Positions 1-8,308 of a DNA stretch of 26,208 bases are shown here, piece after piece (within the stretch, counting starts at the first letter, position 1; each line of letters begins with the position of its first letter). Source of the DNA: Methyloligella sp. (GTDB lineage: Bacteria; Pseudomonadota; Alphaproteobacteria; Rhizobiales; JALUTE01). The position numbers were made by a program, and so were the translations under genes. The stretch covers positions 1 through 26,208 of the forward strand of contig JALUTE010000329.1 of the NCBI GenBank assembly GCA_027058255.1. Direction: 5' to 3'. Below the pieces are notes generated by a model, which was not told the DNA's origin, did no database searches, and worked only from the letters and a program-made list of their open reading frames with translations.

Positions 1-192
1 GGCGTGACCGACGATCTGACGGACCGCTATGACGCCGTGGCGCTCGTGCGCGCGGGGGCGGCGGCGCTGGGCGGCAAGGGCGGCGGCGGGCGCGCCGACA
101 TGGCCCAGGCCGGCGGTCCCGACGGCAAGCGGGCGGAGGCGGCCCTCGATGCCATCGAGGCGCTGGTAAGCGAGCTTGCCGAAGCGGCATAG
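1..192 (+). CDS. alaS: Alanyl-tRNA synthetase, C-terminal end (partial)
   Basis: Only the last 63 codons lie in the window; the reading frame is open from base 1 and ends at TAG 190-192. The peptide DLTDRYDAVALVRAGA followed by ALGGKGGGGRADMAQAGG is the typical tail of the DHHA1/C-Ala region of alanyl-tRNA synthetase, which charges tRNA-Ala and needs this tail for tRNA binding and oligomerisation. The family is about 880 residues long, so more than 90% of the gene lies upstream of the window. The GTG at 4-6 is an internal valine codon, not a start. A carbonic anhydrase gene follows 79 bp downstream on the same strand. The assignment rests on the glycine-rich signature and is firm despite the short piece. 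Confidence 0.9.
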   Translation, partial: GVTDDLTDRYDAVALVRAGAAALGGKGGGGRADMAQAGGPDGKRAEAALDAIEALVSELAEAA

Positions 193-271
193 GGGGCAGG
201 CCCAGCCAACGCCCGCGCGAGGCGGCGCCACACCGGCGGGCGCGGCGCGGCCAGGAGGAGGCGCAAGCGCC

Positions 272-919
272 ATGGCAGATTGCACAAGTTTGCAACGGCT
301 CATTGCCGGCTACCGGGCCTTCCGCGAAGGCGCCTGGGAGCAGAACCGCGCGCGCTACCGCATGCTTGCCGAGCATGGCCAGGCCCCCGGGGTCATGGTC
401 ATCGGCTGTTGCGATTCCCGCGTGGATCCCTCGCTCCTGTTCGGGGCGGGTCCGGGCGAGCTTTTCATCGTCCGCAATGTTGCCAATCTCGTTCCCCCCT
501 TCGAGCCCCATGGCGACTACCATGGCACCAGCGCCGCACTCGAGTTCGCCGTGACATGCCTTGGCGTCGGGCATGTGATCGTTCTCGGCCACACCCATTG
601 CGGTGGCATCAAGGCCCTGCGCGAAGGCTTGGCCGAAGCCGGCGAGACCGGCGACTTCATCGCCAGGTGGATGTCGATCATGAACCCGGCGCGCGCCGCC
701 GTGCTCGATGCCCACCCCGGCGCGCCGGAGGAGACCGTCCAGCGCGCCCTCGAGGAGGCCTCGATCCGCAACTCCCTCGCCAATCTCGAGACGTTTCCCT
801 TCGTGCGCGAGCGCCTTCGTGACGGGCGGTTGCAGATTCACGGTTGGCAGTTCGACATCACCTCGGGAGAGCTGAGGGGCCTTGACAGGGAGCACAACGC
901 CTTCGTGCCGCTCGGTTGA
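272..919 (+). CDS. Beta-class carbonic anhydrase
   Basis: 215-residue zinc enzyme interconverting CO2 and bicarbonate in the cytoplasm. The beta-class zinc site is complete: CCDSR at residues 46-50 (Cys46 ligand, Asp48-Arg50 dyad) and GHTHCGG with His107 and Cys110 as ligands. The flanking segments VRNVANLVPP (68-76) and HGTSAALEFAV (84-94) are also typical. Length fits the family (about 200-230). The start ATG at 272 is preceded by AGGAGG at 253-258; an open frame runs further upstream but lacks such a site and would extend into the end of alaS. It lies 79 bp after alaS and may be read from its own or the alaS promoter. It is convergent with the SpoIIAA-like gene. Family assignment is secure; the physiological role (bicarbonate supply or pH) is inference. 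Confidence 0.95.
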   Translation: MADCTSLQRLIAGYRAFREGAWEQNRARYRMLAEHGQAPGVMVIGCCDSRVDPSLLFGAGPGELFIVRNVANLVPPFEPHGDYHGTSAALEFAVTCLGVGHVIVLGHTHCGGIKALREGLAEAGETGDFIARWMSIMNPARAAVLDAHPGAPEETVQRALEEASIRNSLANLETFPFVRERLRDGRLQIHGWQFDITSGELRGLDREHNAFVPLG

Positions 920-925
920 TCTCCG

Positions 926-948
926 CGCCGGGAGCGGGAGACCCGGCG
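926..948. terminator. GC stem-loop between convergent genes
   Basis: A perfect 7-bp stem, CGCCGGG (926-932) with CCCGGCG (942-948), closes a 9-nt loop. It lies in the 39-bp gap between the carbonic anhydrase and SpoIIAA-like stop codons. There is no T-run on either side, so a terminator role is inferred from position and stem strength. Confidence 0.45.
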
Positions 949-958
949 GCCGGACGCC

Positions 959-1321
959 TCACGCGGCCTCGGCCCATTTGCGTGCCTGCTCGAGCTCGTC
1001 CATCTCGAAATACGCGACCTCGGCCCTGGTGAACGGTTTGGACGCCCAGGTCATCCATTTCTGCCAGGCCTTCTCTCCCACCATGGCGATGCGCCGGACG
1101 TCGTTCCTGTGCTCCATGTCGATCTTCAGGTCCTCGATCATGGCCGCGACGCTGTCCCAGCCGGAAAAGTCCTTCATGACGATCAGGAGCGAAGGGCGCG
1201 GATGCTTTGCCAGTTGCTCGTCGAGCCAGGGATGAAGGCGCTCGTAATCGGCCTTGCTCAGCGTCCCGCTGACGCGAATGGCCAGAAGATCGTCGCTCGT
1301 CTGCGGAAGGATCTCATACAT
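959..1321 (-). CDS. SpoIIAA-like (STAS/SEC14-fold) protein
   Basis: 120-residue soluble protein starting MYEILPQTSDDLLAIRVSGT. The pattern, with a short beta strand, VSGTLSKADYERL, the strand SLLIVMKDFSGWD (44-56), a helix beginning AAMIEDLKID and the later strand RRIAMVG, matches the SpoIIAA-like family (PF11964), a small STAS-like or lipid-binding fold of unknown function. It has no signal peptide or membrane segment. The start at 1321 is supported by AAGGAGA just upstream; longer upstream frames run antiparallel through the ATPase coding sequence and are not credible. It follows the metal ATPase stop by 47 bp on the same strand and is probably co-transcribed with it. No function is known; a stress or metal link is only guilt by association. 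Confidence 0.8.
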   Translation of the reverse strand: MYEILPQTSDDLLAIRVSGTLSKADYERLHPWLDEQLAKHPRPSLLIVMKDFSGWDSVAAMIEDLKIDMEHRNDVRRIAMVGEKAWQKWMTWASKPFTRAEVAYFEMDELEQARKWAEAA

Positions 1322-1368
1322 GACCGCGTCTCCTTTCGGGTTGTATGCGCTGTTCCCAATGCCGGCCG

Positions 1369-3585
1369 TCACCGGCGCGACGGCGGGCCGAAGGTGAGCA
1401 GTCTCAGCGCGTTGAGCGTCACCAGCACGGTCGCGCCCGTATCGGCGAGAATGGCCATCCAGAGGCCCGTGAGGCCAAGCACGCTGGTGATCAGGAGAAC
1501 GCCCTTGAGGCCGAGCGCGATGGTGATGTTCTCGCGGATATTGGCCATGGCCGCGCGCGCGAGCCGGATCATGTGCGCCACGCCCCGCACCCGGTTGCGC
1601 AACAGGGCGCCGTCGGCGGTCTCGAGGGCCACATCGGTGCCCGAGCCCATCGCGATGCCCACCGTGGCAGCCGCCAGGGCCGGGGCATCGTTGATGCCAT
1701 CGCCGACCATCATGACGCCTCCTGCAAGATCCATGTCCCGCACGGCGGTGAGCTTGTCGTCGGGGAGAAGCTCGGCCTGCGGCTCGAGGCCAAGATCGCG
1801 GGCGATCGCCCGGGCGGTGCGCGCATTGTCGCCCGTCAGCATCACCGCGCTGATCCCCAACTCGCCGAGCTCCGCAATGGCCTCGCGGGCATCCTCGCGC
1901 GGCTCGTCGCGAAGGGCGATGAGACCGATCACCTCGCCGCCGAGAATCACCATGACCACCGTCTTGCCCTCGGCCTCGAGCGCAGCCGCCCTCTCGGCGA
2001 CGTCGCCCTCCAGCGCAGCGAGCTCGAAGGCAAAGCGCGGCGAGCCCACGATCACCCGCTCGCCATCGACCTCCGCCTCCACGCCGCGCCCCGCAAGGAG
2101 CCTGGCCTCGCGCGCCGGCGCAATCGTGAGGCCCTTCTCCCGCGCCCGCGCGACAATCGCCTCCGCGAGCGGATGGCTGGAGCCGGCTTCCACCGAGGCC
2201 GCGAGGGCGAGCAGGGCATCGTCCGTGACGGTGAGCCCCTCCACATCCGTGACCACGGGGCGCCCGCGCGTGAGCGTGCCCGTCTTGTCGAACGCAACCC
2301 GCGTGGTCCCGGCGATCGCCTCGATCACGGCCCCGCCCTTCATCAGAAGGCCGTGGCGCGCTCCGGCCGAAAGCGCCGAGGCAATGGAGGCCGGCACCGA
2401 GATCACGAGCGCGCAGGGGCAGCCGATGAGCAGGAGCGCGAGCGCGCGATAGATCCATGTGGTCCAGGCCTCGCCAAAGGCAAGCGGCGGCACGATGGCA
2501 ACGAGCACGGCAAGGCTCACAATGGCCGGCATGTAGACGCGCGAGAAGCGGTCGATGAAGCGTTCGGTCGGCGCCCGCGCCTCCTGGGCTTCCTCCACCA
2601 GGCGAATGATGCGGGCGATGGTGTTGTCTTCCGGAGCGCGCGCGACCCGCACATGCAACGCCGCCTCGGTGTTGATGGATCCCGCGTAAACAGGGTCGCC
2701 CGCAGCCTTGGTGACGGGGACGGACTCGCCCGTCACCGGGCTCTCGTCGATCCCGGACGTGCCTTCGACAATCTCCCCATCGGCGGGGATGCGGTCGCCC
2801 GGCCGCACCAGAACCGTCTGCCCGATGGCAAGCTCCGCCGCATCGACGAGGCGGGTCTCGTTCCCGTCCACAAGCAGGGCCGTCTTGGGAACGAGGTCTG
2901 CCAGGGCCGCGATGCCGGCGCGGGCACGGTCGGCGGCGACGCCCTCCAGCACCTCGCCCACCGCAAACAGAAAGACCACGATGGCCGCCTCCTCCACCGC
3001 GCCGATGAGGATGGCGCCGGACGCGGCGATGGTCATCAGCATTTCGATGGTGAAGGGGATGCCTGCCGCCAGCGCTGCGAAGGCCCGCCGCGCAACGGGC
3101 ACGAGGGCGACGAGCGTGGCACCGGTGAACACCCATTGGCTCACCTCGGCACCGAAGATGAATTTCGAAGCCCAGGCGACGGCGAGCACGGTGCCCGCGA
3201 GAATGACCAGCCGGCCCTTGGCCGTGCGATGCCAGGCGGACACCCCGTCCCTGGCCCGCGGGGCGGCCTTCGGCCTGCACGGGCTGTCCGGACCATGGCC
3301 GCAGGCGCTCTCGCCAGTCTCGCCAGCCGCCTCCGCGCCCTGAGTGTCCGCCAGCGCCTCGGCGCTATAGCCGAGCTTGGCGATCAACGCCTCGACCGCC
3401 TCGCGCCGCGTGCGGGCCTCGTCCAGCTTCAGCGACAGCCTGCCAGAGACGGCAGACACGTTCACATCGCAAACGCCGCCAAGCCGCTCCAGCGCTGCGG
3501 CAATCTTCTTCGCGCAGCCCCCGCAGTCCATGCCGTCCACGCGCCAGTGCAGCTCGGCCGTCGAGGACGTGATCGGCTTTTGCAT
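1369..3585 (-). CDS. zntA: Zn/Cd/Pb-translocating P1B-type ATPase (ZntA/CadA-like)
   Basis: 738-residue inner-membrane heavy-metal efflux pump. An N-terminal HMA domain carries GMDCGGCAKK (residues 18-27); the Asp before the CxxC is usual in Zn/Cd/Pb pumps. A short Cys/His-containing linker follows (C95, H97, C103). Then come the actuator loop TGESVP (285-290), the metal-site motif CPC (389-391), the phosphorylation site DKTGT (433-437), the SSHP nucleotide motif (469-472), TGDN (584-587) and GDGINDAP (628-635). The last membrane helices carry LGLKG (K694) and ADTGAT (D715), matching transport-site residues K693 and D714 of E. coli ZntA and separating it from copper pumps. The start at 3585 follows GGGAGAG; a TTG at 3630 would lie inside the promoter and is rejected. 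A SpoIIAA-like gene follows. No metal sensor gene is adjacent in this window. Confidence 0.95.
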   Translation of the reverse strand: MQKPITSSTAELHWRVDGMDCGGCAKKIAAALERLGGVCDVNVSAVSGRLSLKLDEARTRREAVEALIAKLGYSAEALADTQGAEAAGETGESACGHGPDSPCRPKAAPRARDGVSAWHRTAKGRLVILAGTVLAVAWASKFIFGAEVSQWVFTGATLVALVPVARRAFAALAAGIPFTIEMLMTIAASGAILIGAVEEAAIVVFLFAVGEVLEGVAADRARAGIAALADLVPKTALLVDGNETRLVDAAELAIGQTVLVRPGDRIPADGEIVEGTSGIDESPVTGESVPVTKAAGDPVYAGSINTEAALHVRVARAPEDNTIARIIRLVEEAQEARAPTERFIDRFSRVYMPAIVSLAVLVAIVPPLAFGEAWTTWIYRALALLLIGCPCALVISVPASIASALSAGARHGLLMKGGAVIEAIAGTTRVAFDKTGTLTRGRPVVTDVEGLTVTDDALLALAASVEAGSSHPLAEAIVARAREKGLTIAPAREARLLAGRGVEAEVDGERVIVGSPRFAFELAALEGDVAERAAALEAEGKTVVMVILGGEVIGLIALRDEPREDAREAIAELGELGISAVMLTGDNARTARAIARDLGLEPQAELLPDDKLTAVRDMDLAGGVMMVGDGINDAPALAAATVGIAMGSGTDVALETADGALLRNRVRGVAHMIRLARAAMANIRENITIALGLKGVLLITSVLGLTGLWMAILADTGATVLVTLNALRLLTFGPPSRR

Positions 3586-3621
3586 CACAGTCTCTCCCGC
3601 GCATCTCGGATCGTGGGCGGG

Positions 3622-3652
3622 AGGATGCAACCTCGAGCGACTAGAGGATCAA
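3622..3652 (-). promoter_or_regulatory. MerR-family (CadR/PbrR/ZntR-type) metal-responsive promoter of zntA
   Basis: Reading the minus strand, -35 TTGATC (3652-3647) is followed by the imperfect dyad CCTCTAGTCGCTCGAGG (3647-3631; arms CCTCTAG and CTCGAGG around TCG). About 19 bp after the -35 lies CATCCT (3627-3622) as a poor -10. An over-long spacer filled by a dyad is the hallmark of MerR-activated promoters, and the CTCTAGT...AGG core resembles CadR/PbrR sites from memory. It sits 37 bp upstream of the zntA start and 10 bp after the HAD stop. The regulator itself is not nearby. Confidence 0.7.
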
Positions 3653-3661
3653 GGGCCGATC

Positions 3662-4441
3662 TCAAGGACAAGGCGCTGCGCGCGCCGCGTCATGCCAGCG
3701 CCGCAACAGCGGCACATCCACGACGCCCGGCGCCTCGGCCAGACCGGTGAGGGGCTCGAAGGGGGCGTCGGGCTCACCCAAATCGCTGATGACGGCAAGG
3801 GCGCCGGTGAAATCCTGCCCCTCGGAATAGGCGCTGACCGTGATGAGACAGCCAAGGCCCGCACCCCGAGCGGCGAGGAGCCCGTTGCGGCTGTCCTCGA
3901 GCGCGAGACAGGACCCAGCCTCGAGGCCGAGCTCGCGAAGGGCCAGGCGGTAGACATCCGGGGCCGGCTTCTTGTTCGCCACCATGTCGCCGGCAGCAAT
4001 GGCGTCGAATCCGGCCAAGGCGTTCGGGCCCAGCGTGCCCTCGAGCAGCGCCTCCAGGGGTCCGATATTGGTGGTCGTCGCAATCGCAAGGCGCAGGCCC
4101 TCGGCGCGCGCCTCCTCCATCAACCGGCGCACGCCGGGCCTGAGTGGAACAGCGCCCGACGAGATCATGGTGATATAGATGTCGGTCTTGCGCCTGTGGA
4201 GCGCCACCACCGCCTCCTCGCTGGCCAGCCGCTCCGCGCCGGGTTCGGAAGGCCAATCGTCGCGAAAATGCCGCAGCCGCTCCTTGCCGCCCGTCACATC
4301 GAGAAGCCGTGCATAGAGCGCACGGTCCCAATGCCAGTCCAGCCCCCACTCGGCGAAGGCTTGGTTGAAGGCGGCGCGATGCGCCTCCTCGGTCTCCGCC
4401 AGGGTGCCGTCCACATCGAAGATCAGGGCTGCAAGGCTCAT
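3662..4441 (-). CDS. HAD-superfamily phosphatase, CbbY-like
   Basis: 259-residue cytoplasmic hydrolase of HAD subfamily IA. Motif I is FDVDGTL with nucleophile Asp9 and acid/base Asp11. A helical cap follows (about 18-95) with TGGKERLRHF. Motif II is ATTTN (121-125), motif III VANKKPAPDVY (154-164) gives the lysine, and motif IV is LEDSRNG (181-187) for Mg2+. The cap sequence and length are closest to CbbY, which in phototrophs and autotrophs removes the inhibitor xylulose-1,5-bisphosphate made by Rubisco; related enzymes act on other sugar phosphates. No Rubisco genes lie in this window, so the substrate is open. It lies 59 bp after prfB on the same strand, so it may be the last gene of that operon. 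The zntA promoter begins directly after its stop. Confidence 0.88.
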   Translation of the reverse strand: MSLAALIFDVDGTLAETEEAHRAAFNQAFAEWGLDWHWDRALYARLLDVTGGKERLRHFRDDWPSEPGAERLASEEAVVALHRRKTDIYITMISSGAVPLRPGVRRLMEEARAEGLRLAIATTTNIGPLEALLEGTLGPNALAGFDAIAAGDMVANKKPAPDVYRLALRELGLEAGSCLALEDSRNGLLAARGAGLGCLITVSAYSEGQDFTGALAVISDLGEPDAPFEPLTGLAEAPGVVDVPLLRRWHDAARAAPCP

Positions 4442-4500
4442 GGGTGGGCTCGTCCGGTATGATGGGCGGACCGATAAGGGGCAGGGGCGGCCGGAACGGG

Positions 4501-5662
4501 TCAGCTCTTTCCTTCGGCCGCTGCGGTCGCTTCGGCCTCCGCGCCGGCCGCTGCATCGGCCTTCTCGTGCACGCGCTGGGTCAGCGCCGCCTCGATGAAC
4601 GCGTCGAGATCGCCATCGAGCACGGCTTGCGGATTGGTGCTCTCGACCCCTGTGCGCAGATCCTTCACGAGCTGATAGGGCTGGAGCACATAGGACCGGA
4701 TCTGATGCCCCCAGCCGATCTCTGTCTTTTGCGCGGCCTCCGCCTCGGCCTCCGCCTCGCGCCGCTCCAGCTCCCGCTCATAGAGCCGCGCGCGCAGCAT
4801 CTTCCAGGCGGTGGCCCGGTTCTTGTGCTGGGAGCGCTCGTTCTGGCACTGGACGACGATGCCGGTGGGGATGTGGGTGATGCGCACGGCGCTGTCGGTT
4901 GTATTCACATGCTGCCCGCCCGCGCCCGAGGCCCGATAGGTGTCGATGCGGCAGTCGCTCTCATTGATCTCGATCTCGATCGCATCGTCGATGACGGGAT
5001 AGACCCAGACGGAGGCAAAGCTCGTGTGCCGGCGCGACTGGCTGTCGAAGGGCGAGATGCGCACCAGCCGGTGCACGCCCGATTCGGTCTTGAGCCAGCC
5101 ATAGGCGTTGGGTCCCTTGACCAGCAGCGTCGCCGACTTGACGCCCGCCTCCTCGCCGGGGCTCACCCCGATCAGCTCCGCCTTGTAGCCATGGGCCTCC
5201 GCCCAGCGTGTGTACATGCGCAGCAGCATCTCGGCCCAGTCCTGGCTCTCGGTGCCGCCGGCGCCGGCATGGATCTCCACATAGGTGTCATTGCCATCCG
5301 CCTCGCCCGAGAGCAGCGCCTCGAGCTCGCGCTTCTCCACCTCCTTGAGGAGTTTCTCGAGCGCCGCCTTCGCCTCGGCCACCACCTCCTCGTCGCCCTC
5401 CGCCTCGCCCATCTCGACGAGCTCGGCATTGTCGGCAAGTTCGCGCTCGAGCGCCGTATAGGCGCGCATGGCGTCGTCCAGGCGCTGGCGCTCGCGCATC
5501 AAGGCCTGGGCCTCGGCCGGATCGTTCCACAGGTCCGGGTCCTCGGCCTTGGCGTTCAGCGCCTCGAGGCGCTTCTCGGCGGTGTCCCAGTCAAAGATGC
5601 CTCCTCAGGAGCGCCAGCCGCTCCTTGATGTCATCGACCAGGGTCTGGATTTCCGCGCGCAT
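4501..5662 (-). CDS. prfB: Peptide chain release factor 2 with programmed +1 frameshift
   Basis: RF2 recognises UGA and UAA stop codons and triggers hydrolysis of peptidyl-tRNA. The gene begins at ATG 5662 (GAGAGA upstream) and reads 23 codons, MRAEIQTLVDDIK to RRHL, then meets an in-frame TGA. A +1 shift at CTT TGA C continues as LDWDTAEKRLEAL to TGA at 4501, giving 386 residues. After the shift SPF, the stop-codon-reading tripeptide of RF2, falls at 203-205, and GGQ, the catalytic loop, at 248-250 in ASGAGGQHVN; both are close to the E. coli numbering. The Ala/Glu-rich tail is slightly longer than in E. coli. The gene lies 147 bp after mrcA and 59 bp before the HAD gene. A naive call starting at Met 5502 would miss 53 residues. 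Confidence 0.96.
5590..5605 (-). promoter_or_regulatory. RF2 programmed +1 ribosomal frameshift site
   Basis: On the minus strand the bases read AGG AGG CAT CTT TGA C. AGGAGG (5605-5600) acts as an internal Shine-Dalgarno-like element, CTT (5596-5594) is the slippery Leu codon and TGA C (5593-5590) the poor-context stop. The 3-nt gap between AGGAGG and CTT equals that of the E. coli site (AGG GGG TAT CTT TGA C). Low RF2 lets the ribosome slip by one base and make more RF2, a negative feedback loop. Confidence 0.95.
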
Positions 5663-5809
5663 GGGGTCTCTCTCGCTCCATCGCTGCTGATGCGTGCCGC
5701 TGTTCGGGATTTGGGATCAGCAAAATAGTCGGGTCGGAGCGCTCTGTAAATCCGCGGCGCCGCACGGCGCGTGCGCCTCTCTCTCAACGGGCGGTGGCGG
5801 CACCCGCCG

Positions 5810-8308
5810 TCAATAGAGGCCGCGCCCCGAGCCGATGGCGCGCGCAGGCTCCTCGAAACCCTCGCCGCTCGAATAGCCGATGATGGAATAGACATCCGGC
5901 GGCTCGGTGTCGGGCTTGAACGCCTCGAGAATGGTGTCCTTGTCCCCCGCCGCGGCCCTGAGGCCGGTCTTGCGGTTGATTCGCACCAGCTTGATGCCCG
6001 GCGGAATGCGGAAGGGCACGGCCGGCTTGTCCTTGAGGGCCATCATCATGAAGTCGCGAAAGATGGGCGAGGCGACGCTGCCGCCCGTCTCGCCCCGGCC
6101 CATGGGCTTGGGATTGTCGAAGCCGACGAAGACGCCGGCGGCGAGATCGGGCGAGAAGCCGATGAACCAGGCGTCCTTCTCGTCATTGGTGGTGCCCGTC
6201 TTGCCGGCGAGCGGCTTGCCCACCTTGCGCACCCGATAGCCCGTGCCCCGCTGCACCACGCCCTCCAGCATCGAGACGACCTGATAGGCCGTGTGCGGGT
6301 CGATGATCTGGCGGCGCACGTCCTTGAGCTCTGGCTCCTCCTGGCCCCTCCAGGCATCGGCCCTGCAATCGGGGCAGACCCTCTGATCGTGCCGCCAGAT
6401 GGTCCGCCCATAGCGGTCCTGAATGCGGTCGATCAGTGTCGGGCGCACCTCCTTGCCGCCATTGGCGAGAATGCAATAGGCGGTGGTGAGCTTGAGCAGG
6501 CTCGTCTCCCTTGCCCCGAGCGCGGTGGAGAGCAGCGGCGGCGTCTTGTCCTTGTCGTAGATTCCGAACCGATCGGCATATTCCAGGATATAGGGCATGC
6601 CGATATCCTGGGCGAGCCGCACGGTCATCAGGTTGCGCGACTTCTCGATGCCGAGCCGCAGCGTCGAGGGGCCATAGAACTTCTTGCCGTAGTTCTTGGG
6701 CTTCCAGACGTCCTGCCCCGGCCCCTGATCGATGACGATGGGCGCATCGAGCACGATGCTCGCGGGCGTATAGTTGTTGTCGAGCGCGGCAGCATAGACG
6801 AAGGGCTTGAAGGCCGAGCCCGGCTGGCGCCGGGCCTGAACGGCGCGATCGAACTGGCTCTCGGCGAAGCTGAACCCGCCCACCAGCGCCAGGACGCGGC
6901 CCGTATGGGGGTCCATCACCACGATGGCGCCCTCCACCTCGGGGACCTGCATCAGCTTCCAGACGCCGGGCTTGCCCTCCTTCGGGGCCACATAGATCAC
7001 ATCGCCCGGAGCGAGCAGTGCGGCAACACCGCCGCCGCGGCCCTTGCGCCCCTTCTTGTTGCGCTTGAGGGCCCATTTCGCCTCGGCAAGCGGCAGCGTG
7101 CCCGTCTCGCGCGCCGCCTCCAGCTTGCGGGCCTTGGTCCGGCGCGGGCGCAAGCCCACGACCGCCTTGTCCCGGCTCACCTCGAGCACCACCGCCAGGC
7201 GCCAGGGCTGGATGTCGCTCAGCACGTTGAAGGCGGCGAGCCGCTCTCCCCAATCGCCATCGAGCGCGATCCGATCCACCGGGCCGCGCCAGCCATGGCG
7301 CCTGTCATAGCGCACCAGCCCGTCCACCAGCGCCTTCTTGGCCATGCGCTGAAGCTCCGGGTCGAGCGTGGTGCGCACCGAAAGGCCGCCGCCATAGACC
7401 TTCTTCTCGCCATACATGGCGATCAGCTCGCGCCGCACCTCCTCCGCGAAGAACTCGGCCGCGAAGATATGAGCGCCGAAGGGGCGCGGATTGACGCCCA
7501 GGGGCTGGGCCTGGGCCTCGCGGGCCTCCTGCCAGGTGATGAAGCCGTTCTCGGCCATCTGTGAGATCACCCAGTTGCGCCGCTCGAGGGCCGCCTTGGT
7601 CTTGCGGAAGGGATGGTAGTTGTTCGGCGCCTTGGGCAGGGCGGCCAGATAGGCCGCCTCGGCAATGGTCAGCTCGTCGAGCTTCTTGCCGTAATAGTTC
7701 AGCGCCGCCGCCGCCACGCCATAGGAGTGCAGGCCGAGATAGATCTGATTGAGATAGAGCTCGAGGATCTTCTCCTTCGAATAGGCGCGCTCGATCCGGA
7801 TGGCCAGCACCGCCTCCTTGAGCTTGCGCTCCAGCTTCTGCTCGCTGGAGAGCAGGAAGTTCTTGGCCACCTGCTGGGTGATCGTCGAGGCGCCGACAAG
7901 CCGCCTGCCGCGGCCGAAATTCTTCGCATTGACCACGATGGCCCGCAGGATGCCCCGGAAATCCAGACCGCCATGTTCGAAGAAGTTCTTGTCCTCGGCC
8001 GAGAGAAAGGCCTGGATCACGCGCTTGGGCACGGTGTTGATGGGCACGTAGATGCGCCGCTCGCGCGCATACTCCGCGATCAGGCTGCCGTCATGGGCGT
8101 GGATGCGGGTCATCACGGGCGGCTCGTACTGCGCCAGCCCGTCATAGCTCGGAAGGTCGTTGGAGATCTTCCACAAGAAAAAACCGGCCACCGCCGAGCC
8201 GGCGAGAAAGAGGACGACCCCGGACGCGAAAGCGAATCCGAGAAAGCGCAACAGCAGGCTGCGCCGCCTTTTCTTTTTCGGCGCTGGCGGCGGAAACGGC
8301 GACGTCAT
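5810..8308 (-). CDS. mrcA: Penicillin-binding protein 1A, bifunctional glycosyltransferase/transpeptidase
   Basis: 832-residue class A PBP polymerising and cross-linking peptidoglycan in the periplasm. A basic cytoplasmic tail (KKKRRR, 11-16) precedes one signal anchor (about 19-45). The GT51 domain shows EDKNFFEH (105-112, catalytic Glu105), GASTITQQVAKN (139-150), RKLKEA and LELYLNQIYLG. An OB-like insert (about 315-450) leads to the transpeptidase with SAFK (Ser498, Lys501), SRN (557-559) and KTGTT (703-707). All catalytic motifs are intact and length is normal. A CPDC pair (645-648) sits between SRN and KTGTT and could form a disulphide. amiC lies 108 bp upstream and prfB 147 bp downstream on the same strand, the usual alphaproteobacterial order. 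The start ATG at 8308 gives the expected short tail before the anchor. Confidence 0.96.
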   Translation of the reverse strand: MTSPFPPPAPKKKRRRSLLLRFLGFAFASGVVLFLAGSAVAGFFLWKISNDLPSYDGLAQYEPPVMTRIHAHDGSLIAEYARERRIYVPINTVPKRVIQAFLSAEDKNFFEHGGLDFRGILRAIVVNAKNFGRGRRLVGASTITQQVAKNFLLSSEQKLERKLKEAVLAIRIERAYSKEKILELYLNQIYLGLHSYGVAAAALNYYGKKLDELTIAEAAYLAALPKAPNNYHPFRKTKAALERRNWVISQMAENGFITWQEAREAQAQPLGVNPRPFGAHIFAAEFFAEEVRRELIAMYGEKKVYGGGLSVRTTLDPELQRMAKKALVDGLVRYDRRHGWRGPVDRIALDGDWGERLAAFNVLSDIQPWRLAVVLEVSRDKAVVGLRPRRTKARKLEAARETGTLPLAEAKWALKRNKKGRKGRGGGVAALLAPGDVIYVAPKEGKPGVWKLMQVPEVEGAIVVMDPHTGRVLALVGGFSFAESQFDRAVQARRQPGSAFKPFVYAAALDNNYTPASIVLDAPIVIDQGPGQDVWKPKNYGKKFYGPSTLRLGIEKSRNLMTVRLAQDIGMPYILEYADRFGIYDKDKTPPLLSTALGARETSLLKLTTAYCILANGGKEVRPTLIDRIQDRYGRTIWRHDQRVCPDCRADAWRGQEEPELKDVRRQIIDPHTAYQVVSMLEGVVQRGTGYRVRKVGKPLAGKTGTTNDEKDAWFIGFSPDLAAGVFVGFDNPKPMGRGETGGSVASPIFRDFMMMALKDKPAVPFRIPPGIKLVRINRKTGLRAAAGDKDTILEAFKPDTEPPDVYSIIGYSSGEGFEEPARAIGSGRGLY

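Noticed and set aside
959..3280. 773-codon minus frame fusing shadow sequence to the SpoIIAA-like protein
   Set aside because: Only the last 120 codons are credible; the upstream part is the +1 shadow of zntA, and a strong ribosome site marks Met 1321.
3585..3630. Earlier TTG start for zntA at 3630
   Set aside because: It lies within the predicted promoter; ATG 3585 has a ribosome site and begins the HMA domain normally.
1345..3750. 801-codon plus-strand open frame opposite zntA
   Set aside because: His/Arg/Asp-rich shadow sequence with no ribosome site; the ATPase on the minus strand is complete.
4501..5502. prfB starting at Met 5502
   Set aside because: Lacks the RF2 N-terminal helices; the frameshift product from 5662 restores family length and numbering.
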